Shown here in pieces: positions 8,769 to 15,521 of a DNA stretch of 64,000 bases. Each line of letters begins with the position of its first letter. Positions within the stretch are counted from its first letter, which is position 1. The position numbers and the translations under genes are program-made. Source of the DNA: Phenylobacterium glaciei (GTDB taxonomy: Bacteria; Pseudomonadota; Alphaproteobacteria; Caulobacterales; Caulobacteraceae); NCBI RefSeq assembly GCF_016772415.1, contig NZ_JAGSGD010000001.1, positions 868,001-932,000 of the forward strand, given 5' to 3'. The notes below the pieces were generated by a model. The model was given only the letters and a program-made list of their open reading frames with translations, did not search any database and was not told the DNA's origin.

Positions 8769-9095
8769 TTACCGGACCCGCGAACAGACGAAATCCAGCA
8801 GTTCCTCGCCCATGGTCCGGGGAATGACCCCCTCGCCCTTCGACCGCCAGTCGGGCGTGTATTTGAGATCGTAGGACGAATAGGCCAGTCGGCGCACGCA
8901 ATCGACAGCCGCCTGCCGGGGCGTGTGATCGTCGCCGTACTTGTCCTTCTCCATATAGTAGATCAGCCCGTCGGCGCCGCGTTGGAAGCTGTCGACATCG
9001 ACATAGGTGATGTGTCGCGTGTCGACCCAGGTCTCGGCCCGCGCGCCGCCCGACAGGGTCATCAGCACCACCAGCAGCCCACAAATTCGACGCAT
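8769..9095 (-). CDS. Secreted hypothetical protein with signal peptide
   Basis: 108 residues with a Sec signal peptide (hydrophobic 4-15, AxA-type cleavage after ARA near 20). The mature ~88-residue domain carries two cysteines (CVRR and FVCSRVR) that may form a disulfide, and it resembles the small periplasmic surface-adhesin-E-like domains, though that is tentative. ATG 9095 has a clear GGAGG upstream. Between this gene and the EAL gene (8575-8768) I see nothing. Confidence 0.65.
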   Translation of the reverse strand: MRRICGLLVVLMTLSGGARAETWVDTRHITYVDVDSFQRGADGLIYYMEKDKYGDDHTPRQAAVDCVRRLAYSSYDLKYTPDWRSKGEGVIPRTMGEELLDFVCSRVR

Positions 9096-9184
9096 CGCCG
9101 ATCCTCCGCAGAACGTTGTTCGATGATAGCGCCGCTGGCGCCGATCGTGAAGCGCGCCGCGGAATGCACCGTCACCCTAACGGC

Positions 9185-9203
9185 CCTTCGCCGGGATGAG
9201 CGG
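9185..9203. repeat. REP-like half element (family A)
   Basis: This stretch matches one arm of the inverted repeat at 2641-2751 (CCTTCGCCGGGATGAGCGG) but its partner arm is missing. It sits in the 119-base gap between two minus-strand genes. Confidence 0.6.
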
Positions 9204-9214
9204 TGGGCGAGACC

Positions 9215-9895
9215 CTACAGCCGCGTCCGGTACATCTTCGGCGTCAGCCGCCCGATCCGGCCCTCAAGCCAGGCCACCTGCCGCTTGGCGGCGGGCAGGT
9301 CGCCGGGGCCCATGACCCGGTCCACCACCATGTCGATATCGATCAGCAGCATCTGCCGCTGCGTCGCCCGGGCGCGCTCATACATGGTCCGAAACTCGCG
9401 CCGCTGCCGCAGCCAGCGATAGACCATCTTCGGGGTCGGCAGCGTCGGGTCCTGCGCCATCTGCGCCAGGGTCATCCCGTCGGCCACCGCCTCGCAGAAG
9501 GCCCAGGCCCGGCACAGGGTGTAGCGGCTCTTCTGCCCGCCCTTATGCAAGCCCTTGCCGAACCGCACCGCATAGTCGCGCCGCTGGCCCTGCACATGGT
9601 CGCGCGACCACAGGGCGTTCTCCGCCAGCACCCGCCGCACCTGCCCATACTCGGCGGCGAAGTCCTCATGCATCTTCAGCCAACGGTACAGGGTCGCCCG
9701 GCAGGGCATCTCCGGATCTGCGACGATGGAGGTGATGGTCTCCCCCACCTCCACCCGGGCCAGGATCACCCGCCCGATGGCCGCCCGGTAGGCCGAGGGC
9801 TTCCACCCGCCGGTATGGTCGAAGTCCGGCACGCAGCGATCCCGCGGATGCCGCCACGGGTTCGTCGGCCCCCAATTCTCATCGAACCTCGACAC
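9215..9895 (-). CDS. Terminase small subunit-like protein (two HTH-like repeats)
   Basis: 226 residues. Two internally similar segments (about 40-85 and 130-180) of the form ETITSIVADPEMPCRATLYRWL and GMTLAQMAQDPTLPTPKMVYRWL look like the resolvase/terminase-type helix-turn-helix found in phage terminase small subunits, each followed by FxxxYxxxR. The C-terminal stretch VAWLEGRIGRLTPKMY is also typical. No large terminase, portal or other phage gene is nearby, so this is a stand-alone relative, perhaps a domesticated DNA-binding protein. Start GTG 9895. Confidence 0.6.
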   Translation of the reverse strand: MSRFDENWGPTNPWRHPRDRCVPDFDHTGGWKPSAYRAAIGRVILARVEVGETITSIVADPEMPCRATLYRWLKMHEDFAAEYGQVRRVLAENALWSRDHVQGQRRDYAVRFGKGLHKGGQKSRYTLCRAWAFCEAVADGMTLAQMAQDPTLPTPKMVYRWLRQRREFRTMYERARATQRQMLLIDIDMVVDRVMGPGDLPAAKRQVAWLEGRIGRLTPKMYRTRL

Positions 9896-9948
9896 CGGGG
9901 CAGCATGCCACAGGGTTCACGGTTCGTCGAACAAAACAAGAACAAATA

Positions 9949-10461
9949 TCAGGACGACGGCGCCGCCGGGCAGAAGGCCGCGGTCATGTAGTCGGCCTGG
10001 GGACAGGCGATGAAGCCGTCGATCATCTTCAGCCGCATGGAGCCCGGGGCCACCGCCGCATAGCGCGCCCGCGCCGCCTTGAGGGCCACCGGGTCCGCGC
10101 GCAGGAAGGCCAGGGTCGCGGCGACATAGGCCCGCCACTCCGCCGTCGCCTCGGGCGCGTCGGCCTGTTCGAAGGCGGGGATCGCCTGCGCCTTGCGTCC
10201 GGCGAAGGCCAGGGTCTGGCCGATGTGGAATGCCAGTTCGCGCCGCTGCTCGCCGCTCAGCCGCCCGGCGTTGGCCGCCCCATAGCGGCTCAGCAGGGCC
10301 ACGGCCGCGTCGGTGCACCCTTCCCCGTTCAGGCTCCGCCAGCCGTCGGCCGCCTCGCGCCCGTCAAAGGCCTCGTAGGTCAGCCTCATCTGCGCCGCCA
10401 GCTTGCTCTCCGGCGGCGAACAGGCGGCGGCCGCGGCGGCCAGGATCAGGGCGGCGAGCAT
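9949..10461 (-). CDS. Putative lipoprotein, unknown function
   Basis: 170 residues. The short hydrophobic N-terminus ends in AAAAACS, a plausible lipobox with lipid-bearing Cys near 14, though lacking the preceding n-region charge. The mature part is helical and Ala-rich with TPR-like spacing (RRELAFHIGQTLAFAGRKAQAIPAFEQA), and has a Cys pair (CTDAA, CPQAD...FCPAA). It may be a small periplasmic TPR-type protein. No partner gene is indicated. Confidence 0.6.
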   Translation of the reverse strand: MLAALILAAAAAACSPPESKLAAQMRLTYEAFDGREAADGWRSLNGEGCTDAAVALLSRYGAANAGRLSGEQRRELAFHIGQTLAFAGRKAQAIPAFEQADAPEATAEWRAYVAATLAFLRADPVALKAARARYAAVAPGSMRLKMIDGFIACPQADYMTAAFCPAAPSS

Positions 10462-10711
10462 GGTCGGCGTCTCCGTGCGCGCCTCAGCTTACCTCTCGCA
10501 CCGACCCTGCCAAGCGCCTGCCGCCCAAATCCAGACCAGGACCCGCCGCGCCACCGCCCCCAAGGACCTGGAGCCGGTGGACGGAGCGCCGCGACGGAGG
10601 GCCCCCAGCCACCGGCGCCGACAGCGCCCAACGAAAAGGGCCGCCGCCTCCGGTTGCGTCCGGAAACAGCGGCCCTGCCCGGCGTCGGCCAGCGGGTCGA
10701 AGCGGGATCGA

Positions 10712-10957
10712 TTACTTCGACGGCGAGGTGTCGGGGGTGTTGGCGGTGGTGGCGCCACCGTCGGCGTTGCCCGCCTGCTGCTCGATGGCGTCGGCCTTGG
10801 CGTTCAGTTGCGTCTCCTTGGCTTCATTCGGCGTGGCGGCCGCCTGGGCTTCCAGAGCGTCGGCCTGCTTTTCGGCGACCTTGTCGGCCTTGCTTTCGCA
10901 GGCGGCGAGGCTGAGGGCGGCGCAGGCGGCGGTGGCGACAAGAAGGATGTTACGCAT
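10712..10957 (-). CDS. Small Ala/Lys-rich lipoprotein
   Basis: 81 residues: signal peptide with lipobox LAAC (Cys about 19), then a charged helical tail (KADKVAEKQADALEAQAAATPNEAK) that could form a short coiled coil, like many abundant outer-membrane-anchored small lipoproteins. ATG 10957 is preferred over an upstream in-frame start because GGAGAG lies just before it and the signal peptide then starts at residue 1. Function unknown. Confidence 0.7.
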   Translation of the reverse strand: MRNILLVATAACAALSLAACESKADKVAEKQADALEAQAAATPNEAKETQLNAKADAIEQQAGNADGGATTANTPDTSPSK

Positions 10958-11080
10958 GATAGCTCTCCAAAAATTTCCCGGATGAAGCGTGATCGCGTAA
11001 CGGCGGCCAAGGTTCCATCCCAAGGCGTAATTCACGCCCAGGCGCCCCCCCGACCCGTGAGCGATCCACCAGCCGCCCCT

Positions 11081-11605
11081 CAACCGTCATCCTCGGGCTT
11101 GTCCCGAGGACCCATAGACTCCGCGTCGGGGGGAGGGCGCACGCGGCGCCACCTCACACTCTGGACCTCGACGGTGATCATGGATCCTCGGGACAAGCCC
11201 GAGGATGACGGTCAGGTAGGAGTCGTGCTCGCCGCCCGCGCCGCCCCCTCGACCCGCGCGCGATCCATCAGCCGCCCCTCAACCGTCATCCTCGGGCTTG
11301 TCCCGAGGACCCATAGACTCCGCGTCGGGGGAAGGGCGCAGGCGGCGGCGCCTCACGCTCTGGACCTCGACAGTGATTATGGATCCTCGGGACGAGCCCG
11401 AGGATGACGGTCAGGTGGGGGGAGCCCTCGTCGCCGCCCGCGCCGCCCCCTCGACCCGCGCGCGATCCATCACCCACCCCTCAACCGTCCTCCTCGGGCT
11501 TGTCCCGAGGACCCATAGACTCCGCGTCGGGGGGAGGGCGCACGCGGCGCCACCTCACGCTCTGGACCTCGACGGTGATCCTCGGGACGAGCCCGAGGAT
11601 GACGG
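11081..11605. repeat. Tandem ~200-bp repeat array (about 2.7 copies) containing REP-like palindromes
   Basis: Copies begin at 11081, 11280 and 11482 (periods 199 and 202 bases). Each holds two opposed arms, GTCATCCTCGGGCTTGTCC and its complement ~90 bases later, giving a large hairpin, plus a linker. The third copy is shorter, having lost a few bases before the second arm. The linkers after copies 1 and 2 (11205-11270, 11405-11470) closely match the last ~47 bases of the thioesterase gene that abuts the array, so the array has duplicated that gene tail with the palindrome. I see no protein-coding gene within. Confidence 0.85.
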
Positions 11606-12031
11606 TCAGGTAGGAGTCGTGCTCGCCGCCCGCGCCGCCCCCTCGACCCGGGACCGGTCCATCAGCCGCGCCGTGGAGGAGGCCTTGGCCAGCACGGCGC
11701 CGGACGCGTCCGTCAGCCGCCCCTCCAGGAAGCAGACCGAGCGCCCCTGCCGCTCCACCCAGCCCTCGGCGATCACCAGGCCCGGTCGCGCCGGCGCGAA
11801 GAAGCTGACCTTCAGCTCCAGGGACATGGGCGTCACCTCGCCCCCGGCGGCGCTCATCGCCGCATGCGCCATGGCCGCATCGATCCAGCCGGAGATGAAT
11901 CCGCCCTGCACCACCCCGCCCGAGTGGCACATATGCGCCCCCGCCAGATACTCGATCACCGTCCGCCCGTCGGCGTTCGACACCACGCGCTGCTGGCCGA
12001 GGGTTTCGTTGAGGGTCGTCATGATGGTCAT
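11606..12031 (-). CDS. PaaI-family hotdog thioesterase
   Basis: 141 residues with the single hotdog fold of the PaaI/YdiI acyl-CoA thioesterases. The active-site loop reads GGVVQGGFISGWIDAAMAHAA, in the expected place of the family's HGG(x)xxxxxD helix, followed by SLELKVSFFAPARPG, the second signature. It should hydrolyse small or aromatic acyl-CoA. ATG 12031 is chosen; 12022 is possible. Its 3' end (ARAASTTPT) lies at the edge of the tandem array and is repeated there. It is divergent from the retron, so its promoter region overlaps the retron's. Confidence 0.82.
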   Translation of the reverse strand: MTIMTTLNETLGQQRVVSNADGRTVIEYLAGAHMCHSGGVVQGGFISGWIDAAMAHAAMSAAGGEVTPMSLELKVSFFAPARPGLVIAEGWVERQGRSVCFLEGRLTDASGAVLAKASSTARLMDRSRVEGAARAASTTPT

Positions 12032-12075
12032 CCCGGGTCCCAATTTCTCAGATCGAATAGTTGATCGTACAGTCC

Positions 12076-12104
12076 TTGACACTTGGAGGTGTGTAGCCAA
12101 TTCT
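12076..12104 (+). promoter_or_regulatory. Predicted retron promoter
   Basis: A perfect TTGACA at 12076-12081 is followed, 17 bases on, by AATTCT (12099-12104), a weak -10. Initiation would then fall near 12110, exactly where the proposed a1 repeat of the retron RNA begins. Inferred from spacing only. Confidence 0.5.
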
Positions 12105-12109
12105 TTCCT

Positions 12110-12271
12110 GGCTTACGCGTTGAACGCCTCGGCGTTTGGTCTGGCGTTTCGCCGGACCTCATCTGATTGCGGAGTTTTATTGCCCCGAAAGAGCGCGATA
12201 GTTTATCGCCCTAGCGGGACGCTCCGCTCGATAACCCATCCCGCTCTTTCGGGTCTCTTGAGGTAAGCTAA
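12110..12271 (+). ncRNA. Predicted retron msr-msd RNA
   Basis: Placed by structure. The 5' GCTTAC (12111-12116) can pair with GTAAGC (12263-12268) as short a1/a2 repeats; CAATT (12098-12102) and AATTG (12270-12274) might extend this. Next come a small hairpin at 12123-12136 (AACGC/GCGTT) and a strong one at 12138-12158 (GGTCtGGCG, loop TTT, CGCCgGACC). A UUU loop is what Ec86-type RTs recognise in the msr. The msd is a long hairpin whose base is a perfect 12-bp stem, 12184-12195 with 12242-12253, with inner stems at 12201-12208/12229-12235 and 12213-12217/12224-12228. The branching G is probably just after a1 (12117 or 12119). The a2 end overlaps the effector ribosome-binding site. Confidence 0.72.
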
Positions 12272-13213
12272 TTGTTGAACTGGTTCTCGGACCACTTGGA
12301 CGCGAATACAATTCGCGTCCAAGCTCCGACGCCCGTTGTATTCTTGTGTGGTGGCGCGATAAGCGACCTCAAGATAAAAAATCCGCAGTCCTTAAGAGAT
12401 GCGTTCTACAAAATCATAGATAACCCCGTTCTTAAGGGGCGCCATATGATAATGGCTGAAGACGTGAACGTATACTACTTATCGAGGGCCGCCTATCGAG
12501 ACCTTTTGTCCTTCGAAACTGATCTGGCCCAAGTGTGTGAGCTGGTAATAATATTCCCGGAGAGCGAAGGAAGTATTGCTGAGCTCGGAGCGTTCTCGGT
12601 AATTGAAGAGATTTCTGAACGTCTGTTAGTTGTTCCAAGGGACAAAAAATTTACCGAAAAATCATTTGTAAAACTTGGTCCTCTTCTCGCACTAACCAAT
12701 AGGTTTGGTGCCAGATCTGTATATGTGCTGGACGACGATGACATCGGTATGAACGGAAATAGCGCATCTAGAGTAAACTTGGATGCGGTTCGAGATAGAT
12801 TGCAGGGTCCTATCGAAGAGCGGTTGTCCGGTATCAGAAATCCCACCACCTTTGATCCGGGCAAATCGGGCCACAAAATCAAATTGATAACAGGGTTGAT
12901 CCAGGAATTTGGTGGTCTAACCATCGGTGAGATTGAAGGTTTACTAGTAGCCGCGAACGTTCTGGAGACGCCTGAAAGAATATCTGGATATCTTCTTTGT
13001 GCCGAAACCGTCGGATGGGTGCGGCCGATGCAAAAGGGCTCTCAAGAATTCTATTTTGCCGAGCCAGTGGCTGATGCGGCACAACTCAGCTTGCCTAGCG
13101 ACCCCGATGCCAGAGACAAATCCCGGCGCAGACTGCTAATCCGCGAGCACTGGAAGGTTGCAGACGCAGACCGCTACCGCGGCATCGTTCAAGTTTCCGG
13201 AGGAGCGAGGTGA
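12272..13213 (+). CDS. Retron effector, nucleoside deoxyribosyltransferase-like with winged helix (St85/Ec86 type)
   Basis: 313 residues. The N-terminal Rossmann-like domain opens with VVFLCGG (about 20-26) and carries ELVIIFPESEGSIAELGAF, with Glu about 104 in the position of the NDT-family catalytic glutamate. A variable linker follows, then a C-terminal winged-helix segment (about 203-260, LTIGEIEGLLVAANVL and EFYFAEP). This matches the effector of type II-A retrons such as Ec86 and Sen2 (RcaT), a toxin thought to cleave nucleotides or NAD-like substrates and held in check by RT-msDNA. Start is TTG 12272 with GAGG 8 bases upstream. The stop overlaps the RT start by 4 bp (GTGA), so translation is coupled. 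GC is far below the flanks. Confidence 0.85.
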   Translation: MLNWFSDHLDANTIRVQAPTPVVFLCGGAISDLKIKNPQSLRDAFYKIIDNPVLKGRHMIMAEDVNVYYLSRAAYRDLLSFETDLAQVCELVIIFPESEGSIAELGAFSVIEEISERLLVVPRDKKFTEKSFVKLGPLLALTNRFGARSVYVLDDDDIGMNGNSASRVNLDAVRDRLQGPIEERLSGIRNPTTFDPGKSGHKIKLITGLIQEFGGLTIGEIEGLLVAANVLETPERISGYLLCAETVGWVRPMQKGSQEFYFAEPVADAAQLSLPSDPDARDKSRRRLLIREHWKVADADRYRGIVQVSGGAR

Positions 13214-14166
13214 GTAAAATCATCCAGATCCTTATGGAAGAGACGGCGCTTAACGAGCCGGCCCTGCGGAGGATTATATATACTGCTCCCTCTCGGTATA
13301 AGACCTTCTACATTCCCAAGAGAAATGGGAAAAATCGTAGAATTGAGCAGCCAGCGAGAGAGCTAAAAGCAATTCAGCGTGTGCTGGTTCAGAAGTTACT
13401 ATCCACGCTTCCCGTCCATCCATCAGCGACCGCCTACAGGCCCGGATTGTCCGTGCGCGACAACGCGGCTAGGCATGCTCACAACGGTCCGGTGCTGAAG
13501 TTTGATTTTGAAGACTTCTTCCCCTCAATTCGAGCGCGCGACTGGAGGGTGTATTGCGAGAAGAAAGGGCTCCTTGAGACGGAGGAGGATATCTACCTGA
13601 CTCAGCAGATCTTTTTCCGTCGTGAAAAGGGAAGCAGTGTCTTGAGGCTGGCTATCGGCGCGCCATCATCGCCGGCGCTGTCAAACATACTAATGTGGGA
13701 CATTGATGCCGCAATCGCGGAAATGATTGATGGAGAGCAGGTTAGCTACACACGCTACGCTGATGACCTGACATTTTCCGCGAGACGAACCGGGTATTTG
13801 AATGGAATTGAAAAAGGACTCCGCGCGATTTTGCGCTCGGCCGGGGGCCCGAGACTGAAGATAAATGAGGAAAAGACTGTACTTGCAACCAAGAAGTTCA
13901 GGAGGCAAGTTACGGGGCTAATATTGGCCAATGATGGTCATGTTTCGTTAGGGCGCGATAAGAAGCGTTTGATAAGAGCGGCAGTCCATCGAGAGACATT
14001 AGGGCTTTTGGAGACCTCGGAGCGGGAACAGCTCGCCGGAATGCTCGCCTACGTAAATGTTGCCGAGCCACTTTTCCTCGCCCGATTGAAAAAGAAATAC
14101 GGTGTTGAGGCGATCGAAGAGCTGAAGAAGGCGGTCAGACCGGGAAATGAGCCGGAAAGGCCATAG
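13210..14166 (+). CDS. Retron reverse transcriptase (St85/Ec86 type)
   Basis: 318 residues, a usual length for retron RTs. The fingers and palm motifs are intact: LKFDFEDFFPSI (first catalytic Asp), the retron-specific region X motif NAARH (85-89, NAxxH), YADD at 183-186 with both catalytic Asp, and region Y motif VTG (234-236) that binds the msr stem. It should reverse-transcribe the msd part of the upstream RNA from a 2'-OH of an internal G, giving msDNA. Start is GTG 13210, overlapping the effector stop. No group II intron maturase or DGR accessory genes are present. Low GC, like the effector. Confidence 0.92.
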   Translation: MSKIIQILMEETALNEPALRRIIYTAPSRYKTFYIPKRNGKNRRIEQPARELKAIQRVLVQKLLSTLPVHPSATAYRPGLSVRDNAARHAHNGPVLKFDFEDFFPSIRARDWRVYCEKKGLLETEEDIYLTQQIFFRREKGSSVLRLAIGAPSSPALSNILMWDIDAAIAEMIDGEQVSYTRYADDLTFSARRTGYLNGIEKGLRAILRSAGGPRLKINEEKTVLATKKFRRQVTGLILANDGHVSLGRDKKRLIRAAVHRETLGLLETSEREQLAGMLAYVNVAEPLFLARLKKKYGVEAIEELKKAVRPGNEPERP

Positions 14167-14174
14167 GATTGCCC

Positions 14175-14209
14175 CAAAGAAAAACCCCGCCGGCTCACAC
14201 CGACGGGGT
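14175..14209 (-). terminator. Rho-independent terminator of the acyl-CoA dehydrogenase cluster
   Basis: Read on the minus strand, a GC-rich stem (ACCCCGTCGG-type arms at 14184-14193 and 14200-14209, loop of ~6) is followed by TTTTTCTTT (14176-14184). It lies after the last dehydrogenase gene and, on the other strand, just beyond the retron RT stop, so it may serve both directions. Confidence 0.7.
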
Positions 14210-14236
14210 CTCTCAATTCTAGCCCAACGCTAAACC

Positions 14237-14260
14237 CGACCCTCGGCAAGCCGAGGGTCG
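14237..14260. repeat. Perfect 11-bp-arm hairpin between stop codon and terminator
   Basis: CGACCCTCGGC and its exact complement flank a 2-base centre. It sits 8 bases beyond the dehydrogenase stop and has no T run of its own, so it could protect the mRNA 3' end or reinforce the terminator at 14175-14209. Confidence 0.5.
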
Positions 14261-14267
14261 AAGCGTC

Positions 14268-15356
14268 TTAGTAGCCCTGGATCTTCGCATACCGGTCGCG
14301 GTGGAACGCCTGGTTGCCGAAGGCGGCTTCCGCGGCCCGGGCGCGCTTCAGGTAGAAGCCGGCGTCGTGGGCGTCGGTCATGCCGATGCCGCCGTGCATC
14401 TGGACCATCTCGTTGGAAACGAGGTGGAAGGTGTCGCCCATCTTGGCCTTGGCGAGGCTGACCAGCTCCGGCACGTCGGGGGTGCCGGCGTCGATCGCCT
14501 GGAGGGCGGCTTCGACGGCCGAGCGGGCCAGTTCCAGATCGGTGAACATCTTGGCCGCGCGGTGCTGCAGGGCCTGGAAGGAGCCGATGACCTGGCCGAA
14601 CTGAACGCGGACCTTGAGGTAGTCCAGGGTCACTTCGAAGGCCTGGACGGCGGCGCCCAGCATCTCGGCGCAGAGCGCGGCGCGAACGCGGTCGAGGACC
14701 TGTTCGACGACGGCGGCGCCGCCGGTCAGGGGCTCGGCGGCCGCGCCCTTGAACTCGATATTGGCCGCGCCGCGGCTGTCGGCCAGGGCCAGACGGGTGC
14801 GGCTGACGCCGGCGTCATCGCCACGGACCAGGTAGAAGCCCACGCCGTCGGGGCCCTTGGCCGAGACGATCAGCACGTCGGCCTTGAAGCCTTCGAGGAC
14901 GAAGCTCTTCTTGCCGGTGATCTTGCCGCCCGAGAAGGTGGTCTCGACCTTGGCCGGGTTGTGGTGGGCGCCTTCGTCGACGGCGAGGGCGCCAACGGCG
15001 GTGCCTTCGGCGATCTTCGGCAGCCACTCGGACTTCTGGGCGTCAGAGCCGCCCAGGACCAGGGCCGAGGCCGCGCCGACGGCGGAGACCAGCAGCGGGG
15101 AGGCCGTCAGCGTGCGGCCCAGCTCTTCCAGGATCAGGCCGATGGACAGGTAGCCGAAGTCCGATCCGCCGTATTCCTCGGGGATGATCACGCCGGCCCA
15201 GCCCATCTCGGCCATTTCGTTCCAGGCGGCGGCGTCATATCCGACGTCCACACCGCTATCGCGCATCTTGCGGAAGGCGGTCACCGGGCTCTTTTCCTGG
15301 GTCCAGCTCTTCGCGGCGTCGCGAAGCATGCTCTGTTCTTCGTTCAGAACGGCCAT
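14268..15356 (-). CDS. Acyl-CoA dehydrogenase, short (small-subunit-like) type
   Basis: 362 residues, shorter than its four upstream paralogs and diverged from them. N-terminal helical domain, FAD-binding beta domain (about 110-215), C-terminal helical domain with VQFGQVIGSFQALQHRAAKM and the MVQMHGGIGMTDAHDAGFYLKRA signature. Short ACADs of this kind pair with a long subunit in the alpha2beta2 steroid/side-chain dehydrogenases (FadE26-27, ChsE types), so it may complex with one of the neighbours; that is inference. It is last in the run and ends at the terminator near 14209. Confidence 0.88.
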   Translation of the reverse strand: MAVLNEEQSMLRDAAKSWTQEKSPVTAFRKMRDSGVDVGYDAAAWNEMAEMGWAGVIIPEEYGGSDFGYLSIGLILEELGRTLTASPLLVSAVGAASALVLGGSDAQKSEWLPKIAEGTAVGALAVDEGAHHNPAKVETTFSGGKITGKKSFVLEGFKADVLIVSAKGPDGVGFYLVRGDDAGVSRTRLALADSRGAANIEFKGAAAEPLTGGAAVVEQVLDRVRAALCAEMLGAAVQAFEVTLDYLKVRVQFGQVIGSFQALQHRAAKMFTDLELARSAVEAALQAIDAGTPDVPELVSLAKAKMGDTFHLVSNEMVQMHGGIGMTDAHDAGFYLKRARAAEAAFGNQAFHRDRYAKIQGY

Positions 15357-15406
15357 TTTCGTTGTTTCCCTAGCTCAATTCTCAAATGTGATTTGGTTGA
15401 ATAACC

Positions 15407-15513
15407 ACCACGTCATCCCGGACGGCCGTAGGCCGATCCGGGACCCAGGGGGGATTGCTCCGGCCCCTGGGTCCCGGCTCTCCGCTACGCTACGGCCGGG
15501 ATGACGTGGTGAG
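15407..15513. repeat. REP-like inverted repeat (family C)
   Basis: Long arms built on CACGTCATCCCGGACGGCC and CGGCCGGGATGACGTGGTG enclose CCCAGGGG/CCCCTGGG, giving a large cruciform-capable element that fills the gap between two dehydrogenase genes. It may attenuate transcription between them. Related in core (TCATCCCGG/CCGGGATGA) to the element at 2641-2751. Confidence 0.75.
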
Positions 15514-15521
15514 GAGTCTCA

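Noticed and set aside
11298..12266. 322-residue plus-strand frame across the repeat array, thioesterase gene and retron RNA
   Set aside because: It is built from repeat and antisense sequence and has no recognisable domain; its end falls in the structured RNA.
12272..14166. Group II intron or diversity-generating retroelement as an explanation for the RT
   Set aside because: The RT lacks a maturase domain and endonuclease, no template/variable repeat pair is seen, and NAxxH and VTG motifs with an upstream msr-msd-like RNA point to a retron.
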